64,000 bases of DNA, taken from positions 25,245 through 89,244 of the forward strand of contig JAIDCJ010000021.1 of the NCBI GenBank assembly GCA_029055875.1. Reading direction: 5' to 3'. Positions 9,533-18,175 of this stretch are shown in pieces. Position 1 is the stretch's first letter. The number at the start of each line of letters is the position of its first letter. The position numbers and the translations under genes were made by a program. The notes beneath the pieces were generated by a model. It saw only the letters and a program-made list of their open reading frames with translations, had not been told where the DNA came from and searched no databases. This DNA is from Clostridia bacterium (lineage in GTDB: Bacteria; Bacillota; Clostridia; Christensenellales; Borkfalkiaceae).

Positions 9533-10497
9533 ATACCATTCGCGAAATTGCAGAGAAACTCAAAAAAATAAAGAGCGCGGTCATTTTTACGCACGTCCGT
9601 CCCGACGGCGATACCATCGGGAGCGGTATGGCGCTTGCCCGCGCGCTTATCATACTCGGCAAAAAATGCGAGGTGGTGAACGAGGGCGAGGTTCCCGATA
9701 AGTTCTTCTTTTTAGAGGGAATGAAAGATATCAAGCGTGCACCTTCCTTTGATGCGGAAGCGTTTATCTGCGTGGATACGAGCGACGAGGCGCGGCTCGG
9801 TGAATTGCAGCGCACCTTCACGCGGGCGCAGGGGAAGGGCAAGCTCACTATCAATATCGACCACCACGTTTCCAACACCCGCTTTTGCAAAATGAATTTC
9901 GTGCGCGAGCGTGCGAGCAACTGCGAGAATATCGAAGAGCTTATTCGTGCGCTCGGCGTTGCTCCCGATCGCATGATAGCAAGCTATCTTTTAATGGGCA
10001 TGGTGACGGACTCGGGCGGGTTCTCCCATTCGGACGTAACCGGCGACAGCTTCCGCGCGGCGGCGTACTGTGCGGACGCGGGTGCGGACGTCAACCTCAT
10101 TACCTACGAAATTTTTAGAAAGCAGAGCAAGGCGCGCTCAAAGCTCTATCTTGAAACGCTCTCGAAGCTGCGTTTCTTTTTGGACGACAAACTCGCTATT
10201 TGCTTCGTGGAAAAGAGCGCGCTCGACCAATACGGTTTGAAACAGGACGCAACGGAGGGGATCGTGGACTTCGCGCTCTCTATCGACTGCGTAGAAGTGA
10301 GCATTTGTCTAATGGAAGTAAAGCGCGAGCAGTATAAGGCGTCCTTCCGTTCCAAGGGCAAGGTGAACGTAAACGAGGTTGCGCGTACGTTCGGCGGCGG
10401 CGGGCATGTGCTCGCTTCGGGCTGTATGCTTTTCGGCCCCTTGGAAGAGGTTTACGATAAGCTGCAATTTACCATTTCGCAAATCGGGAATTTATGA
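9529..10497 (+). CDS. nrnA: DHH/DHHA1 phosphoesterase (NrnA, nanoRNase/pAp phosphatase)
   Basis: A 322-aa cytoplasmic enzyme expected to degrade short oligoribonucleotides and dephosphorylate pAp. The DHH metal-binding motifs are present: THVRPDGDTIGS, CVDTSDEA and NIDHHVSN. The C-terminal DHHA1 domain has the substrate-binding FGGGGHVLASG. The start is GTG, overlapping the rbfA stop. The order rbfA-nrnA-truB is widespread in Clostridia. Confidence 0.93.
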   Translation: MNTIREIAEKLKKIKSAVIFTHVRPDGDTIGSGMALARALIILGKKCEVVNEGEVPDKFFFLEGMKDIKRAPSFDAEAFICVDTSDEARLGELQRTFTRAQGKGKLTINIDHHVSNTRFCKMNFVRERASNCENIEELIRALGVAPDRMIASYLLMGMVTDSGGFSHSDVTGDSFRAAAYCADAGADVNLITYEIFRKQSKARSKLYLETLSKLRFFLDDKLAICFVEKSALDQYGLKQDATEGIVDFALSIDCVEVSICLMEVKREQYKASFRSKGKVNVNEVARTFGGGGHVLASGCMLFGPLEEVYDKLQFTISQIGNL

Positions 10498-11327
10498 CGG
10501 GATTTATCAATATTTTCAAAGAAGAGGGGGTTTCCTCGGCGTTCGTAACCAATCGGGTGAAGTGGCTGTGCCGCACCCCTGCGGGGCATATGGGAACGCT
10601 CGATCCGCTCGCTTCGGGAGTGCTTCCCGTGGGCGTGGGGAATGCAACCCGCCTCTTCGATTATTTTTCGGGGAAAACCAAAGTATATACGGCGCGGTTC
10701 CGCTTCGGCGTAACGACCGATACGCTCGATCGCGAGGGCGAGCTCATTCTCGGCGGGCGGGTTCCGAATGCGGAAGAGATTGCGCGCGTACTGCCTTCGC
10801 TTATCGGCGAGATAGAACAGATTCCGCCGAAGTACAGCGCAAAGAGCGTGAACGGAAAGCGCGGGTACGAGCTCGCAAGGGCGGGCGAGGAGTTTTCTCT
10901 CCCTGCAAAAAAGGTACGCGTGGAAAGCTTCCGTTTGTTGGAGCAGACGGGCGCGGACGAATTTTCCTTTGAAATCGTCTGCGGCGGCGGAACGTATATC
11001 CGCGCCTTGGCAAGAGATTTGGCGGGGCTTTTAGATACGAACGGGTATATGTCCGCTTTAACGCGGAACCAAAGCGGCGTCTTCACGGAAGAAACCGCCG
11101 TGCGGCTGGATACGCTCACGCGCGAGAACGTGGAAGAGTATCTTATTCCCACGGAAAACGTATTGCCCTATCCCGCGCTTGGGGAAGTGGACGGGCGCAT
11201 TTTCAACGGCGTCAGCGTGCCTTGTGCGCAAAAGGATGGGCTCTATAAACTTTACTTAAACGGCGCGTTTTACGGCCTCGCAAGAGTAGCAAACGGCGTA
11301 GTGCGTGCGGAGAAAAAATTATGTTAA
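10494..11327 (+). CDS. truB: tRNA pseudouridine(55) synthase TruB
   Basis: A 277-aa enzyme forming pseudouridine-55 in the T-loop of tRNAs. The catalytic Asp lies in GTLDPLASGVLPVGVG; the family motifs TARFRFGVTTDTLD, PPKYSAKSVNGKRGYELAR and CGGGTYIRALARDLA follow. Length is slightly below average because the C-terminal PUA-like part is short. It overlaps nrnA by 4 bp and ribF by 7 bp. Confidence 0.96.
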   Translation: MTGFINIFKEEGVSSAFVTNRVKWLCRTPAGHMGTLDPLASGVLPVGVGNATRLFDYFSGKTKVYTARFRFGVTTDTLDREGELILGGRVPNAEEIARVLPSLIGEIEQIPPKYSAKSVNGKRGYELARAGEEFSLPAKKVRVESFRLLEQTGADEFSFEIVCGGGTYIRALARDLAGLLDTNGYMSALTRNQSGVFTEETAVRLDTLTRENVEEYLIPTENVLPYPALGEVDGRIFNGVSVPCAQKDGLYKLYLNGAFYGLARVANGVVRAEKKLC

Positions 11328-12175
11328 AGGTATTGCACGAAGGAGAAAAATATTCCGCGCCCTGTGCGCTGCTTCTCGGCGGGTTCGACGGATTCCATAT
11401 CGGGCACGAAACGCTCTTGAATGCGGCGAAAAAGACGGGGCTTCCCGTGGGGCTTACGAGTATTTCAGGCGGCAAGGCGGGCGGAGATATTTTCACTTTT
11501 TCGGAGCGCGAAAAAATATTCGGGGACGCGGGGTTCTCCTTCGTTTTGGAAATCGAATTTTCCGAACAGCTGAAAAATACTCCTGCGGAAGATTTTCTGA
11601 AAGACTTATTCGGGAAAGTTTCCGCTCAAGCGGTGTTCTGCGGCGAGGACTTCCGTTTCGGGAAGGGTGCGCTCGGAACGACCGCGCTTTTGAAAGAGGT
11701 TGCGCCCTGCCCCGTCACCGTGCTTCCGCTCAAAACCGCGGGCGGGGAGAAAATTGCAACTTCCACCGTAAAGAAGCTGCTCGCAGAGGGCGATTTGGCG
11801 GCAGTCAATCAAATTTTAACGGGCGGGTTTTTCGTAGCCGGCACCGTCGAGCACGGGCGCGGCGTGGGGCATACCTACGGTTTCCCGACGCTCAATCTCA
11901 CTTATCCGAAAGAGAAATTTCCTTTGCGCGAGGGCGTGTACGGCGGGTATGCCGAGACGGAAGCGGGGCGGTTTCCCGCAATTATCAACTTCGGTGCGCG
12001 GCCTACGTTCGGCGTAGAAGAGAAGAAAGCGGAGGCGTACCTCAAAGGTTTTTCGGGGGATTTGTACGGAAAGACCGTACGGCTGTTCCCCACGCAGTTT
12101 TTGCGCCCCGTTATGAAATTTGAATCGAAAGAGGAACTTGAAAATCAACTCAAAAAGGACATTGAAAAGGTATGA
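11321..12175 (+). CDS. ribF: bifunctional riboflavin kinase/FMN adenylyltransferase
   Basis: A 284-aa enzyme converting riboflavin to FMN and then FAD. The N-terminal adenylyltransferase half has GGFDGFHIGHETLL (HxGH-like nucleotidyltransferase motif) and the ISxxK-type TSTVKKLL; the C-terminal flavokinase half has VEHGRGVGHTYGFPTLNL and the typical GVYGGYAE and NFGARPTFG. It starts inside the end of truB. The long ORF in frame +1 of the same region (11305) is a shadow. Confidence 0.94.
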   Translation: MLKVLHEGEKYSAPCALLLGGFDGFHIGHETLLNAAKKTGLPVGLTSISGGKAGGDIFTFSEREKIFGDAGFSFVLEIEFSEQLKNTPAEDFLKDLFGKVSAQAVFCGEDFRFGKGALGTTALLKEVAPCPVTVLPLKTAGGEKIATSTVKKLLAEGDLAAVNQILTGGFFVAGTVEHGRGVGHTYGFPTLNLTYPKEKFPLREGVYGGYAETEAGRFPAIINFGARPTFGVEEKKAEAYLKGFSGDLYGKTVRLFPTQFLRPVMKFESKEELENQLKKDIEKV

Positions 12176-12789
12176 ACCTTTGTTGTAAAAATTTGCCCGA
12201 AGGCTGGGTGCTTCACGATACCATTGATTTGAAAGCGAACAAGAAAGCTTTTTGGCTTGTAAACGGGCTTAGCCTTTTGGTTTTCGGTTTGTTTATCCTT
12301 ATCGGATGGTTTATTGTAAACCCGATAGACGCAATAAACGAAACTGCGGGAGATATTTTTGTGCCCGTTTTCGTGTTGCTTGGCGGGCTTGTGGTATATG
12401 TTGTTGTGCATGAACTTACTCACGGAGTATTTCTTTCTGCATTTACCAAAATGAAACCTAAGTTCGGTTTTGTCGGCTGGGCTGCATATTGCGGTAACGA
12501 GGGGTATTGTGATAAACCGCGATACGCCGTTGTTGCGCTTGCCCCGCTCGTATTTTGGGGAATCGTTTTCGGTATGTTGAATGTGTTTTTTCACGAAGGA
12601 ATTTGGTTTTGGATCATCTGGTTTCTGCAAGCAATGAATGTCGGCGGTTCATCGGGTGATCTGTATGTTTCGTGTAAACTGGTAAAATATCCCCAAGAAA
12701 TTCTTGTACAGGATATAGGAACCAGAATGCAAGTTTATTGCCGTGCGGCAGAGAAAATTGCCGAAACGGACGGAGGAGAAGGCGTATGA
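12172..12789 (+). CDS. DUF3267-type membrane zincin-like protein
   Basis: A 205-aa protein with four or so hydrophobic segments and the metallopeptidase-like motif VVHELTHGVFLS between the second and third. This resembles the DUF3267 family (putative zincin peptidases, related to YyaC/site-2-type membrane proteins). A second acidic ligand cannot be assigned by eye. It overlaps ribF and endonuclease IV by 4 bp each, so it is cotranscribed, but its base composition is more AT-rich than its neighbours and it does not belong to the conserved ribF neighbourhood. Activity and substrate are unknown. Confidence 0.75.
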   Translation: MNLCCKNLPEGWVLHDTIDLKANKKAFWLVNGLSLLVFGLFILIGWFIVNPIDAINETAGDIFVPVFVLLGGLVVYVVVHELTHGVFLSAFTKMKPKFGFVGWAAYCGNEGYCDKPRYAVVALAPLVFWGIVFGMLNVFFHEGIWFWIIWFLQAMNVGGSSGDLYVSCKLVKYPQEILVQDIGTRMQVYCRAAEKIAETDGGEGV

Positions 12790-13640
12790 TTAAATTCGGA
12801 CCGAGCGGGAATAGTGAAAGCTTTTATGCGGCGGGCTACGAGCACAGCGAGGATTCGGCGGCGTTCGTAAAGGAGCACGGGCTCGACTGCTTTGAATATT
12901 CCTTCGGACGCGGCGTGAGAATGACCGAGGCAAAGGCGCGCTCCATCGGCGCGGCGTTTGAAAAAGAGGGCGTGGAAATTTCCGCGCACGCGCCGTACTT
13001 TATCAACCTCGGCAACCCCGACGACGAGATGGCGGCAAAGTCCTACGGCTACGTTTTAGACAGCGCGAAAACCTTGAAGCTTATGGGCGGCAACCGCGTG
13101 GTGTTCCACCCCGCCGCGCAGGGCAAAGAGGGGCGCGAAATCGTAGTGATGCGTTGCGAAGAGCGGCTGAATATCCTGCGCGATTATATCTATCTGAACG
13201 GTTTGCAGGATTTGACGTTCTGTCCCGAAACCATGGGCAAGCTTGCGCAAATCGGCACGGTGGAAGAAATCACGCGCTTTTGCAAGGTGGATAAAATCTA
13301 TACGCCCTGCGTCGATTTCGGGCACGTCAATTCGCGCGAGCAGGGGAGCCTGAAAACGGCGGACGATTATAAGCGTTTGCTCGGATATATGATTGACCAA
13401 CTCGGCTTCGAGCGTATGCAGCATTTCCACGTGCATTTCTCGAAAATCATGTACGGCGCGAAGGGGGAGATAAAGCATTTGACTTTTGAGGATACGGTGT
13501 ACGGCCCCGAATTTGAACCGCTTGCCGAGGTGCTTGCGGAGTGGAAGTTAGAGCCCTATATCGTGAGCGAATCGGCGGGCACGCAGATAGAGGACGCCGC
13601 CTACATGAAGCGGGCTTACGAGCAGGCACTCAGGGGATAG
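12786..13640 (+). CDS. nfo: endonuclease IV family AP endonuclease
   Basis: A 284-aa TIM-barrel protein of the AP endonuclease family 2 (xylose isomerase-like fold), expected to cleave at abasic sites in DNA repair. Metal-ligand segments: SAHAPYFINL, VFHPAA, PETMGK, CVDFGHVN and HFHVHFSKI. ATG at 12786 overlaps the preceding stop; the ORF track start at 12738 is too early. The active-site set is nearly complete, but some bacterial paralogs are only sugar-isomerase-like, so exact activity is inferred. Confidence 0.85.
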   Translation: MIKFGPSGNSESFYAAGYEHSEDSAAFVKEHGLDCFEYSFGRGVRMTEAKARSIGAAFEKEGVEISAHAPYFINLGNPDDEMAAKSYGYVLDSAKTLKLMGGNRVVFHPAAQGKEGREIVVMRCEERLNILRDYIYLNGLQDLTFCPETMGKLAQIGTVEEITRFCKVDKIYTPCVDFGHVNSREQGSLKTADDYKRLLGYMIDQLGFERMQHFHVHFSKIMYGAKGEIKHLTFEDTVYGPEFEPLAEVLAEWKLEPYIVSESAGTQIEDAAYMKRAYEQALRG

Positions 13641-13657
13641 AATTTTTTCAAAAACCG

Positions 13658-13686
13658 TTGACTTGAGAGAGCGTATTTGGTATAAT
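13658..13686 (+). promoter_or_regulatory. consensus sigma-A promoter with near-leaderless start
   Basis: TTGACT, 17-bp spacer, TATAAT (13681-13686). The expected transcription start near 13693 is only about 5 nt before the ATG at 13698. No Shine-Dalgarno sequence lies between the -10 box and the ATG. Confidence 0.8.
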
Positions 13687-13697
13687 ATGGATAGCCT

Positions 13698-14747
13698 ATG
13701 GAAGTTTCAAGCAAAATATTTGCAGGGGCAGGTGCGGACGCACTTTTCATCGAGCAAGATTTTATCCGTCGGTATCTGACGGGGTTCTATTCCACCGACG
13801 GCTATGCGGTCGTTACGCGGGAGGGATGTACGTTCGTCGTCGATTCCCGATACTTTGAAGCGGCGGAAAAAGCGTTAAAAAATACGAATATCAAGCTCGT
13901 TGAAGGGTTATATAAACAGGCGGAAGCGCTTCTTAGCGGTGCGAAAACCGTGGGAGTTCCCTATCCGTTTACAAACCTTTCCCGCGCGGAAACGCTCAAA
14001 AAGAACGGTTTTGCCCTCACCGACTGTATGCCAGCATTACAAGCGGCAATGGAAATAAAAACTTCCAAAGAAATCGCGCTCATCGAAAAGGCGTGCGAAA
14101 TCGCAGAAGACGCGTATCTTTCGCTTCTTCCCGAAATCAAAGAGGGAATGACGGAGAGCGAGGTTGCCGCGCTTCTCGAATACAAAATGCGGAAGTTCGG
14201 CGCAAGCGGCGTATCGTTTGAAACAATCGTCGCGTTCGGGGCAAACGGCAGTGTGCCGCACCACGAAACGGGAAATACCAAGCTCAAATTCGGCGACGCG
14301 GTGCTCATTGACTTCGGTTGCAAATACGAGGGGTATTGTTCGGACTGTACCAGAACCTTCCTCTTCGGCGACGATAAAAAACACGAAGATTTCAAAAAGG
14401 TCTACGCTCAGGTGCTTCATGCGCACGAGCTCGTAAAAGAGAAAACCGTTGCGGGCATGACGGGGCGCGATTCGGACGAAATTGCGCGCGGGTATCTGCG
14501 CACGAAGGGGCTTGATAAATATTTCACGCATTCCTTGGGGCACGGCATCGGGCTGCAAATTCACGAGTATCCCGTGCTTGCACCGAAAAGCGAACAGGTC
14601 TTAAAGGACGGCATGGTCTTTTCCGACGAACCGGGGGTATACCTCGCGGGGGAATTGGGAATCCGCATCGAAGACAGCGTGTATATGACGGGCGGAAAAG
14701 TAAAATCATTCATGAAAAAAACAGAGAGAAATCTCATAATTTTGTAA
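13698..14747 (+). CDS. M24-family Xaa-Pro peptidase
   Basis: A 349-aa cytoplasmic metallopeptidase (aminopeptidase P/prolidase family) that removes residues N-terminal to proline. N-terminal creatinase-like domain about 1-125. The pita-bread catalytic domain carries the five metal ligands in LIDFGCKYEGYCSDCTRTF, HSLGHGIGLQIHE, DEPGVYL and GIRIEDS. It directly precedes efp with a 21-bp gap, an arrangement conserved in Firmicutes. Expression probably runs from the consensus promoter whose start site nearly coincides with the ATG. Confidence 0.92.
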   Translation: MEVSSKIFAGAGADALFIEQDFIRRYLTGFYSTDGYAVVTREGCTFVVDSRYFEAAEKALKNTNIKLVEGLYKQAEALLSGAKTVGVPYPFTNLSRAETLKKNGFALTDCMPALQAAMEIKTSKEIALIEKACEIAEDAYLSLLPEIKEGMTESEVAALLEYKMRKFGASGVSFETIVAFGANGSVPHHETGNTKLKFGDAVLIDFGCKYEGYCSDCTRTFLFGDDKKHEDFKKVYAQVLHAHELVKEKTVAGMTGRDSDEIARGYLRTKGLDKYFTHSLGHGIGLQIHEYPVLAPKSEQVLKDGMVFSDEPGVYLAGELGIRIEDSVYMTGGKVKSFMKKTERNLIIL

Positions 14748-14768
14748 ACATTTAAGGAGACTATATTT

Positions 14769-15332
14769 ATGGCACAAATCATGGCAGGCGATATCAGAAA
14801 GGGCACGACGTTTGAATACAAGAGCGGCGTTTACACCGTTACCGAGTTCCAGCACGTAAAACCCGGAAAAGGTGCGGCGTTCGTTCGTACCACCCTTAAA
14901 AACGTGGTTACGGGACAAGTCCTTTCCGACGAAACGTTCAACCCTACCACGAAGCTCGAAACCGCGCAGGTGGAAACCAAGAAAATGACCTATTCCTACA
15001 CGGACGGCGAGTTCTATTACTTCATGGACGAAGAGTTTAACCTTACGCCCCTCAACTACGATCAGGTTGAGGACGCGCTCCGTTATATCCGCGAGAACGA
15101 TACCGTTACCGTGAAATTCCTTTACGACAACGCATTCTCCGTGGAGCCCGAAAACTTCGTAGAGCTCAAAGTCGTAGAAGCGGAACCCGGCGTAAAGGGC
15201 AACACCGCCACCAACGTAACGAAAGCCGCAAAGGTGGAAACCGGTGCAACCTTCCAGGTTCCTATGTTCGTCAACGAGGGCGATACCATTCGTATCGATA
15301 CCCGCACGGGCGAATATATGTCGAGAGTTTAA
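14769..15332 (+). CDS. efp: elongation factor P
   Basis: A 187-aa translation factor that relieves ribosome stalling at polyproline. Three beta-barrel domains; KOW-like N-terminus with the modified-residue loop [13 protein letters not shown], where Lys at position 32 or so would insert at the P site. C-terminal OB domain ends with the family signature [19 protein letters not shown] ribosome-binding site. It sits in tandem with the prolyl peptidase, both tied to proline handling. Confidence 0.97.
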   Translation: MAQIMAGDIRKGTTFEYKSGVYTVTEFQHVKPGKGAAFVRTTLKNVVTGQVLSDETFNPTTKLETAQVETKKMTYSYTDGEFYYFMDEEFNLTPLNYDQVEDALRYIRENDTVTVKFLYDNAFSVEPENFVELKVVEAEPGVKGNTATNVTKAAKVETGATFQVPMFVNEGDTIRIDTRTGEYMSRV

Positions 15333-15427
15333 TTCCCTCGCATCAGCTTAACAATTACGGACAGCTCGTTTCCGAAACCGGACGCGGGCTGAAAGTTTAT
15401 TTCGGCGTTTGAAAAAAGAGTGTGTAT

Positions 15428-16267
15428 ATGAAGGTTACCTATCTCGGAACGGGCGCGGCGGAAGGAATTCCCGCGCTGTTCTGTCAATGCGAATATTGCA
15501 GGGGCGTGCGTGCACGCGGCGGGAAAGAGATCCGTTCGCGCGCGCAGGTGCTTGTGGACGGAGAGCTATCCATAGACTTCCCGCCCGACGCGTTCTATCA
15601 CGGCGCGACGTCGGGGATTGACCTTTCCGCGGTGAAGTACCTTCTCGTTACCCATTCGCATATGGACCACTTCTACGCGCAGGACTTTATTCTCAGGGGC
15701 TATAAGTACGCCCGCGATATGCGCGCGCCCGCTCTCGATATTTACGGCAACGCGGAAGTAGGGGAAGTGTTCGCCGAAAGCACCCGAAGAGAAATGCGGG
15801 ACAGTGTTGCGGAGAATATTAAAATTCATACGGTAGGCGCGTTCGAGGAATTGCGCTTCGGCGGCTTTTGCGTTCACACGCTTAAGGCACAGCACTCTTC
15901 CAAAAATCCGCTGTTGTACCTCATTGAAAAACAGGATAAGCGCATTCTGCACCTCACCGATACGGGAATGCTTCCCGAAGAGGACTTTGCGTATCTTGCG
16001 CGGCTCGGGGGAAAACCTCTCGATTTGATTACCTTCGACTGCACCTTCCTTTGGAACAAAGCGGACAAGGGCGCGCGGCACATGGGGCTCTATGAGAACG
16101 CAAAAGTATTCAGCCGTTTGCAGGAGATAGGGCTCGCTAGCGCGCATACGAAAAAAGTGATTACGCATTTCTCGCACAACTGCGAGCCGACGGCAAAGAG
16201 CCTGAAACGCGCGGAAGAGGAGTTCGGCGTTGTGGCGGCGTATGACGGCATGACGGTTGAATTATGA
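15428..16267 (+). CDS. metallo-beta-lactamase-fold hydrolase (PhnP-like)
   Basis: A 279-aa MBL-fold hydrolase. Zinc ligands: THSHMDHFYAQD, the histidine in AQHSSKNP, and HLTDTG. The N-terminal LGTGAAEGIPALFCQCEYC with a cysteine cluster is typical of PhnP-like phosphodiesterases. ATG at 15428 is preferred over the GTG at 15422. It stands alone with a 95-bp gap upstream that shows no clear promoter or terminator. Substrate is not predictable; cyclic phosphates are possible. Confidence 0.85.
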   Translation: MKVTYLGTGAAEGIPALFCQCEYCRGVRARGGKEIRSRAQVLVDGELSIDFPPDAFYHGATSGIDLSAVKYLLVTHSHMDHFYAQDFILRGYKYARDMRAPALDIYGNAEVGEVFAESTRREMRDSVAENIKIHTVGAFEELRFGGFCVHTLKAQHSSKNPLLYLIEKQDKRILHLTDTGMLPEEDFAYLARLGGKPLDLITFDCTFLWNKADKGARHMGLYENAKVFSRLQEIGLASAHTKKVITHFSHNCEPTAKSLKRAEEEFGVVAAYDGMTVEL

Positions 16268-16287
16268 CACTGTATTTATAAATAAGG

Positions 16288-16396
16288 TTTACATTTTTTT
16301 GAAAAAAGCGTAAAATAGATTTTAGAGAATTGATAATAATTCGGTGCGCGAATGCGACTACGCGCCGATTGCTTTTGCAACTCGAAAGGAGTTTAT
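16288..16396 (+). promoter_or_regulatory. promoter and hairpin leader of the patatin gene
   Basis: TTTACA (16288-16293), 17-bp spacer, TAAAAT (16311-16316). The leader of about 75 nt contains a GC-rich hairpin (16341-16368, GCGCG/CGCGC stem) and a small TTGC/GCAA hairpin (16369-16380) just before the AAAGGAG ribosome-binding site. Confidence 0.6.
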
Positions 16397-17239
16397 ATGG
16401 GATTGTTTGCCCGTTTGAAATCGGTATTTTCTAAAAAGAAGAACCCCCCTGTGCTGGGACTTGCGCTCGGCAGCGGCGGGGCGAAGGGGCTTGCCCACCT
16501 CGGCGCGCTCAAAGCGTTCGAGGAAGAGGGAATCGAGTTCCAAATCGTAACGGGTACTTCTATCGGCGCGATTGCGGGTGCGCTGTATGCAAAGGGCTAT
16601 ACTTCCGCGGATATGACGGGCATTATCGAGAGCCTGAACCGTAAAGAGTTTTCCTCGAATCTGCGCCCGTTTGCCGACCTCGCGTTTGCCGAGGAATTTC
16701 TTTCGCAATACCTGGAGGGGGATATGTCCTCTCTGAAAAAACCGTTTGCCTGCTGGGCGACGGACGGCTCGAATAACGAGGGCGTGCTCTTAAATTCGGG
16801 GAATATTGCCCGCGCGGTGACTGCCTCCGCCGCAATCCCGCCCTTTTTCAGAGCGGTGGAAATCGACGGCGTAAGGCTTTACGACGGCGTGTACACCAAC
16901 GCCATTCCCGCAGACGTATGCAGGGAGATGGGCGCGGATATCGTCGTTTCCATCGACCTTTCCGCCTACGTTCGCCCCGACGAGGAAAAGGGACGGCTGA
17001 GCCGCTTGGTTGGCTCTGCCATTAACGCGTTCGTGCCTGTAAAAACGCTCGATAACGCCAAGTCGCGCGGATATGACGCGACGGACGTCATGCTGAAACC
17101 TTATCTTTACGATTACCGCGCAACCGACGTTGCGCCCGCCGCAATGGACGCCATGATGGAAATCGGCTACAACGAGGCGAAGGATAAGATGCAGGAAATT
17201 AAGGACGCAATCAATAACTTTAAGAGAAATAAAAATTGA
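16397..17239 (+). CDS. patatin-like phospholipase (RssA-like)
   Basis: A 280-aa predicted lipid acyl hydrolase. Oxyanion loop GSGGAKG, nucleophile elbow GTSIG and the catalytic-dyad Asp in YDGVYTN are all present. ATG at 16397 follows AAAGGAG; the longer ORF start at 16352 lies in the leader. The C-terminus is a charged helix. It overlaps the next gene by 4 bp, so the pair may be cotranslated. Lipid target unknown; RssA/YchK-type proteins are usually cytoplasmic or membrane-peripheral. Confidence 0.88.
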   Translation: MGLFARLKSVFSKKKNPPVLGLALGSGGAKGLAHLGALKAFEEEGIEFQIVTGTSIGAIAGALYAKGYTSADMTGIIESLNRKEFSSNLRPFADLAFAEEFLSQYLEGDMSSLKKPFACWATDGSNNEGVLLNSGNIARAVTASAAIPPFFRAVEIDGVRLYDGVYTNAIPADVCREMGADIVVSIDLSAYVRPDEEKGRLSRLVGSAINAFVPVKTLDNAKSRGYDATDVMLKPYLYDYRATDVAPAAMDAMMEIGYNEAKDKMQEIKDAINNFKRNKN

Positions 17240-18171
17240 AGCATCATACAATCGGGAAGATCGTTTTTGTTTCGCTGTGCGTCGGGCTTGCTTTACTGCT
17301 TGCGCTCTTGGAATATTTTGTTCCGCTCCGCACGCTCTTGCCCGCTATCCGAATCGAACCCCGCGCGGAAGGGGAAATGCGCGTGCATTTTATGGGCGTA
17401 GGCGAGGGCGATTGTACGATTTTGGAATTCCCCGACGGGAACGTTCTCGTCGTCGATTCGGGCGACGGCTCGTTCGATACCGAGAATAAACTCATTCGCT
17501 ACGTAAAGGGCCTTAACGCCACTTCTTATTCCGTTGTTGCCACGCACGCGGATATCGACCATTACGGCGGGTTCGCGGAGCTCATTCGCACGTTCGGCGC
17601 GGATACGGTTTACACGCCGTTTGCTAAGTCTTATGTAGGCGCATACAAACGGTTTACCGCGGCGGTAAAGGACAGCGGCGCTCAGGTTCAAACGCTCATG
17701 CGGTATTCGGTGATAGACAACCCTTCGGGTGCGTACGCCGTTTGCATTTCTCCCGCTTCTGCGGGCGCGCAGGACGATAACGACGGTTCTACCGTGTTGT
17801 TCGTCAGCTACTTAGGGATAAACCTTTTACTCGGCGCGGATATTTCGGGAAGCCGCGAGCAGCAGCTTCTTGACGAATACGCGCTTATGGAGGGCATTTT
17901 CGACAGCGGAGAGTTCCGCGTACGGCTGGAGGATACCGATATTCTGAAGGTATCGCACCACGGTTCGGCGTACTCTTCGTCGGAGGAATGGCTCTCGCTT
18001 CTAAGTCCCGAGGTTGCCGTAGTCACCTGCGGCAGAGGGAACATATATTCCCACCCTGCGGCGGAATCGGTAGCAAGGCTTGCGGGTATCGGTGCGGATA
18101 TCTACCGCACGGACGAGCTTGGGAATATCGTCATCAGCATCAAAAACGGAAACTTTTTTATTTTGGAGTAA
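17236..18171 (+). CDS. membrane-anchored ComEC-type metallo-beta-lactamase-fold protein
   Basis: A 311-aa protein with one N-terminal transmembrane segment (residues 8-30) followed by an MBL domain like the C-terminal domain of ComEC/Rec2. Motifs: FMGVGEGDCTILEFPDG, VVDSGDG, THADIDHYGG, LLLGADIS and LKVSHHGSAYSSS. The competence channel domain of ComEC is absent, so this is a stand-alone, probably extracytoplasmic hydrolase and not a DNA-uptake channel. TTG start overlapping the patatin stop. A nuclease or phosphodiesterase role is possible but unproven. Confidence 0.82.
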   Translation: MKHHTIGKIVFVSLCVGLALLLALLEYFVPLRTLLPAIRIEPRAEGEMRVHFMGVGEGDCTILEFPDGNVLVVDSGDGSFDTENKLIRYVKGLNATSYSVVATHADIDHYGGFAELIRTFGADTVYTPFAKSYVGAYKRFTAAVKDSGAQVQTLMRYSVIDNPSGAYAVCISPASAGAQDDNDGSTVLFVSYLGINLLLGADISGSREQQLLDEYALMEGIFDSGEFRVRLEDTDILKVSHHGSAYSSSEEWLSLLSPEVAVVTCGRGNIYSHPAAESVARLAGIGADIYRTDELGNIVISIKNGNFFILE

Positions 18172-18175
18172 ACAT

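Noticed and set aside
11305-12123. Plus-strand ORF of 272 aa in another frame of ribF
   Set aside because: Arg-rich frame-shifted shadow of ribF, which carries all conserved motifs.
17236-18171. Functional competence channel ComEC
   Set aside because: Only the MBL domain with one membrane helix is present; the multi-helix competence domain is absent.
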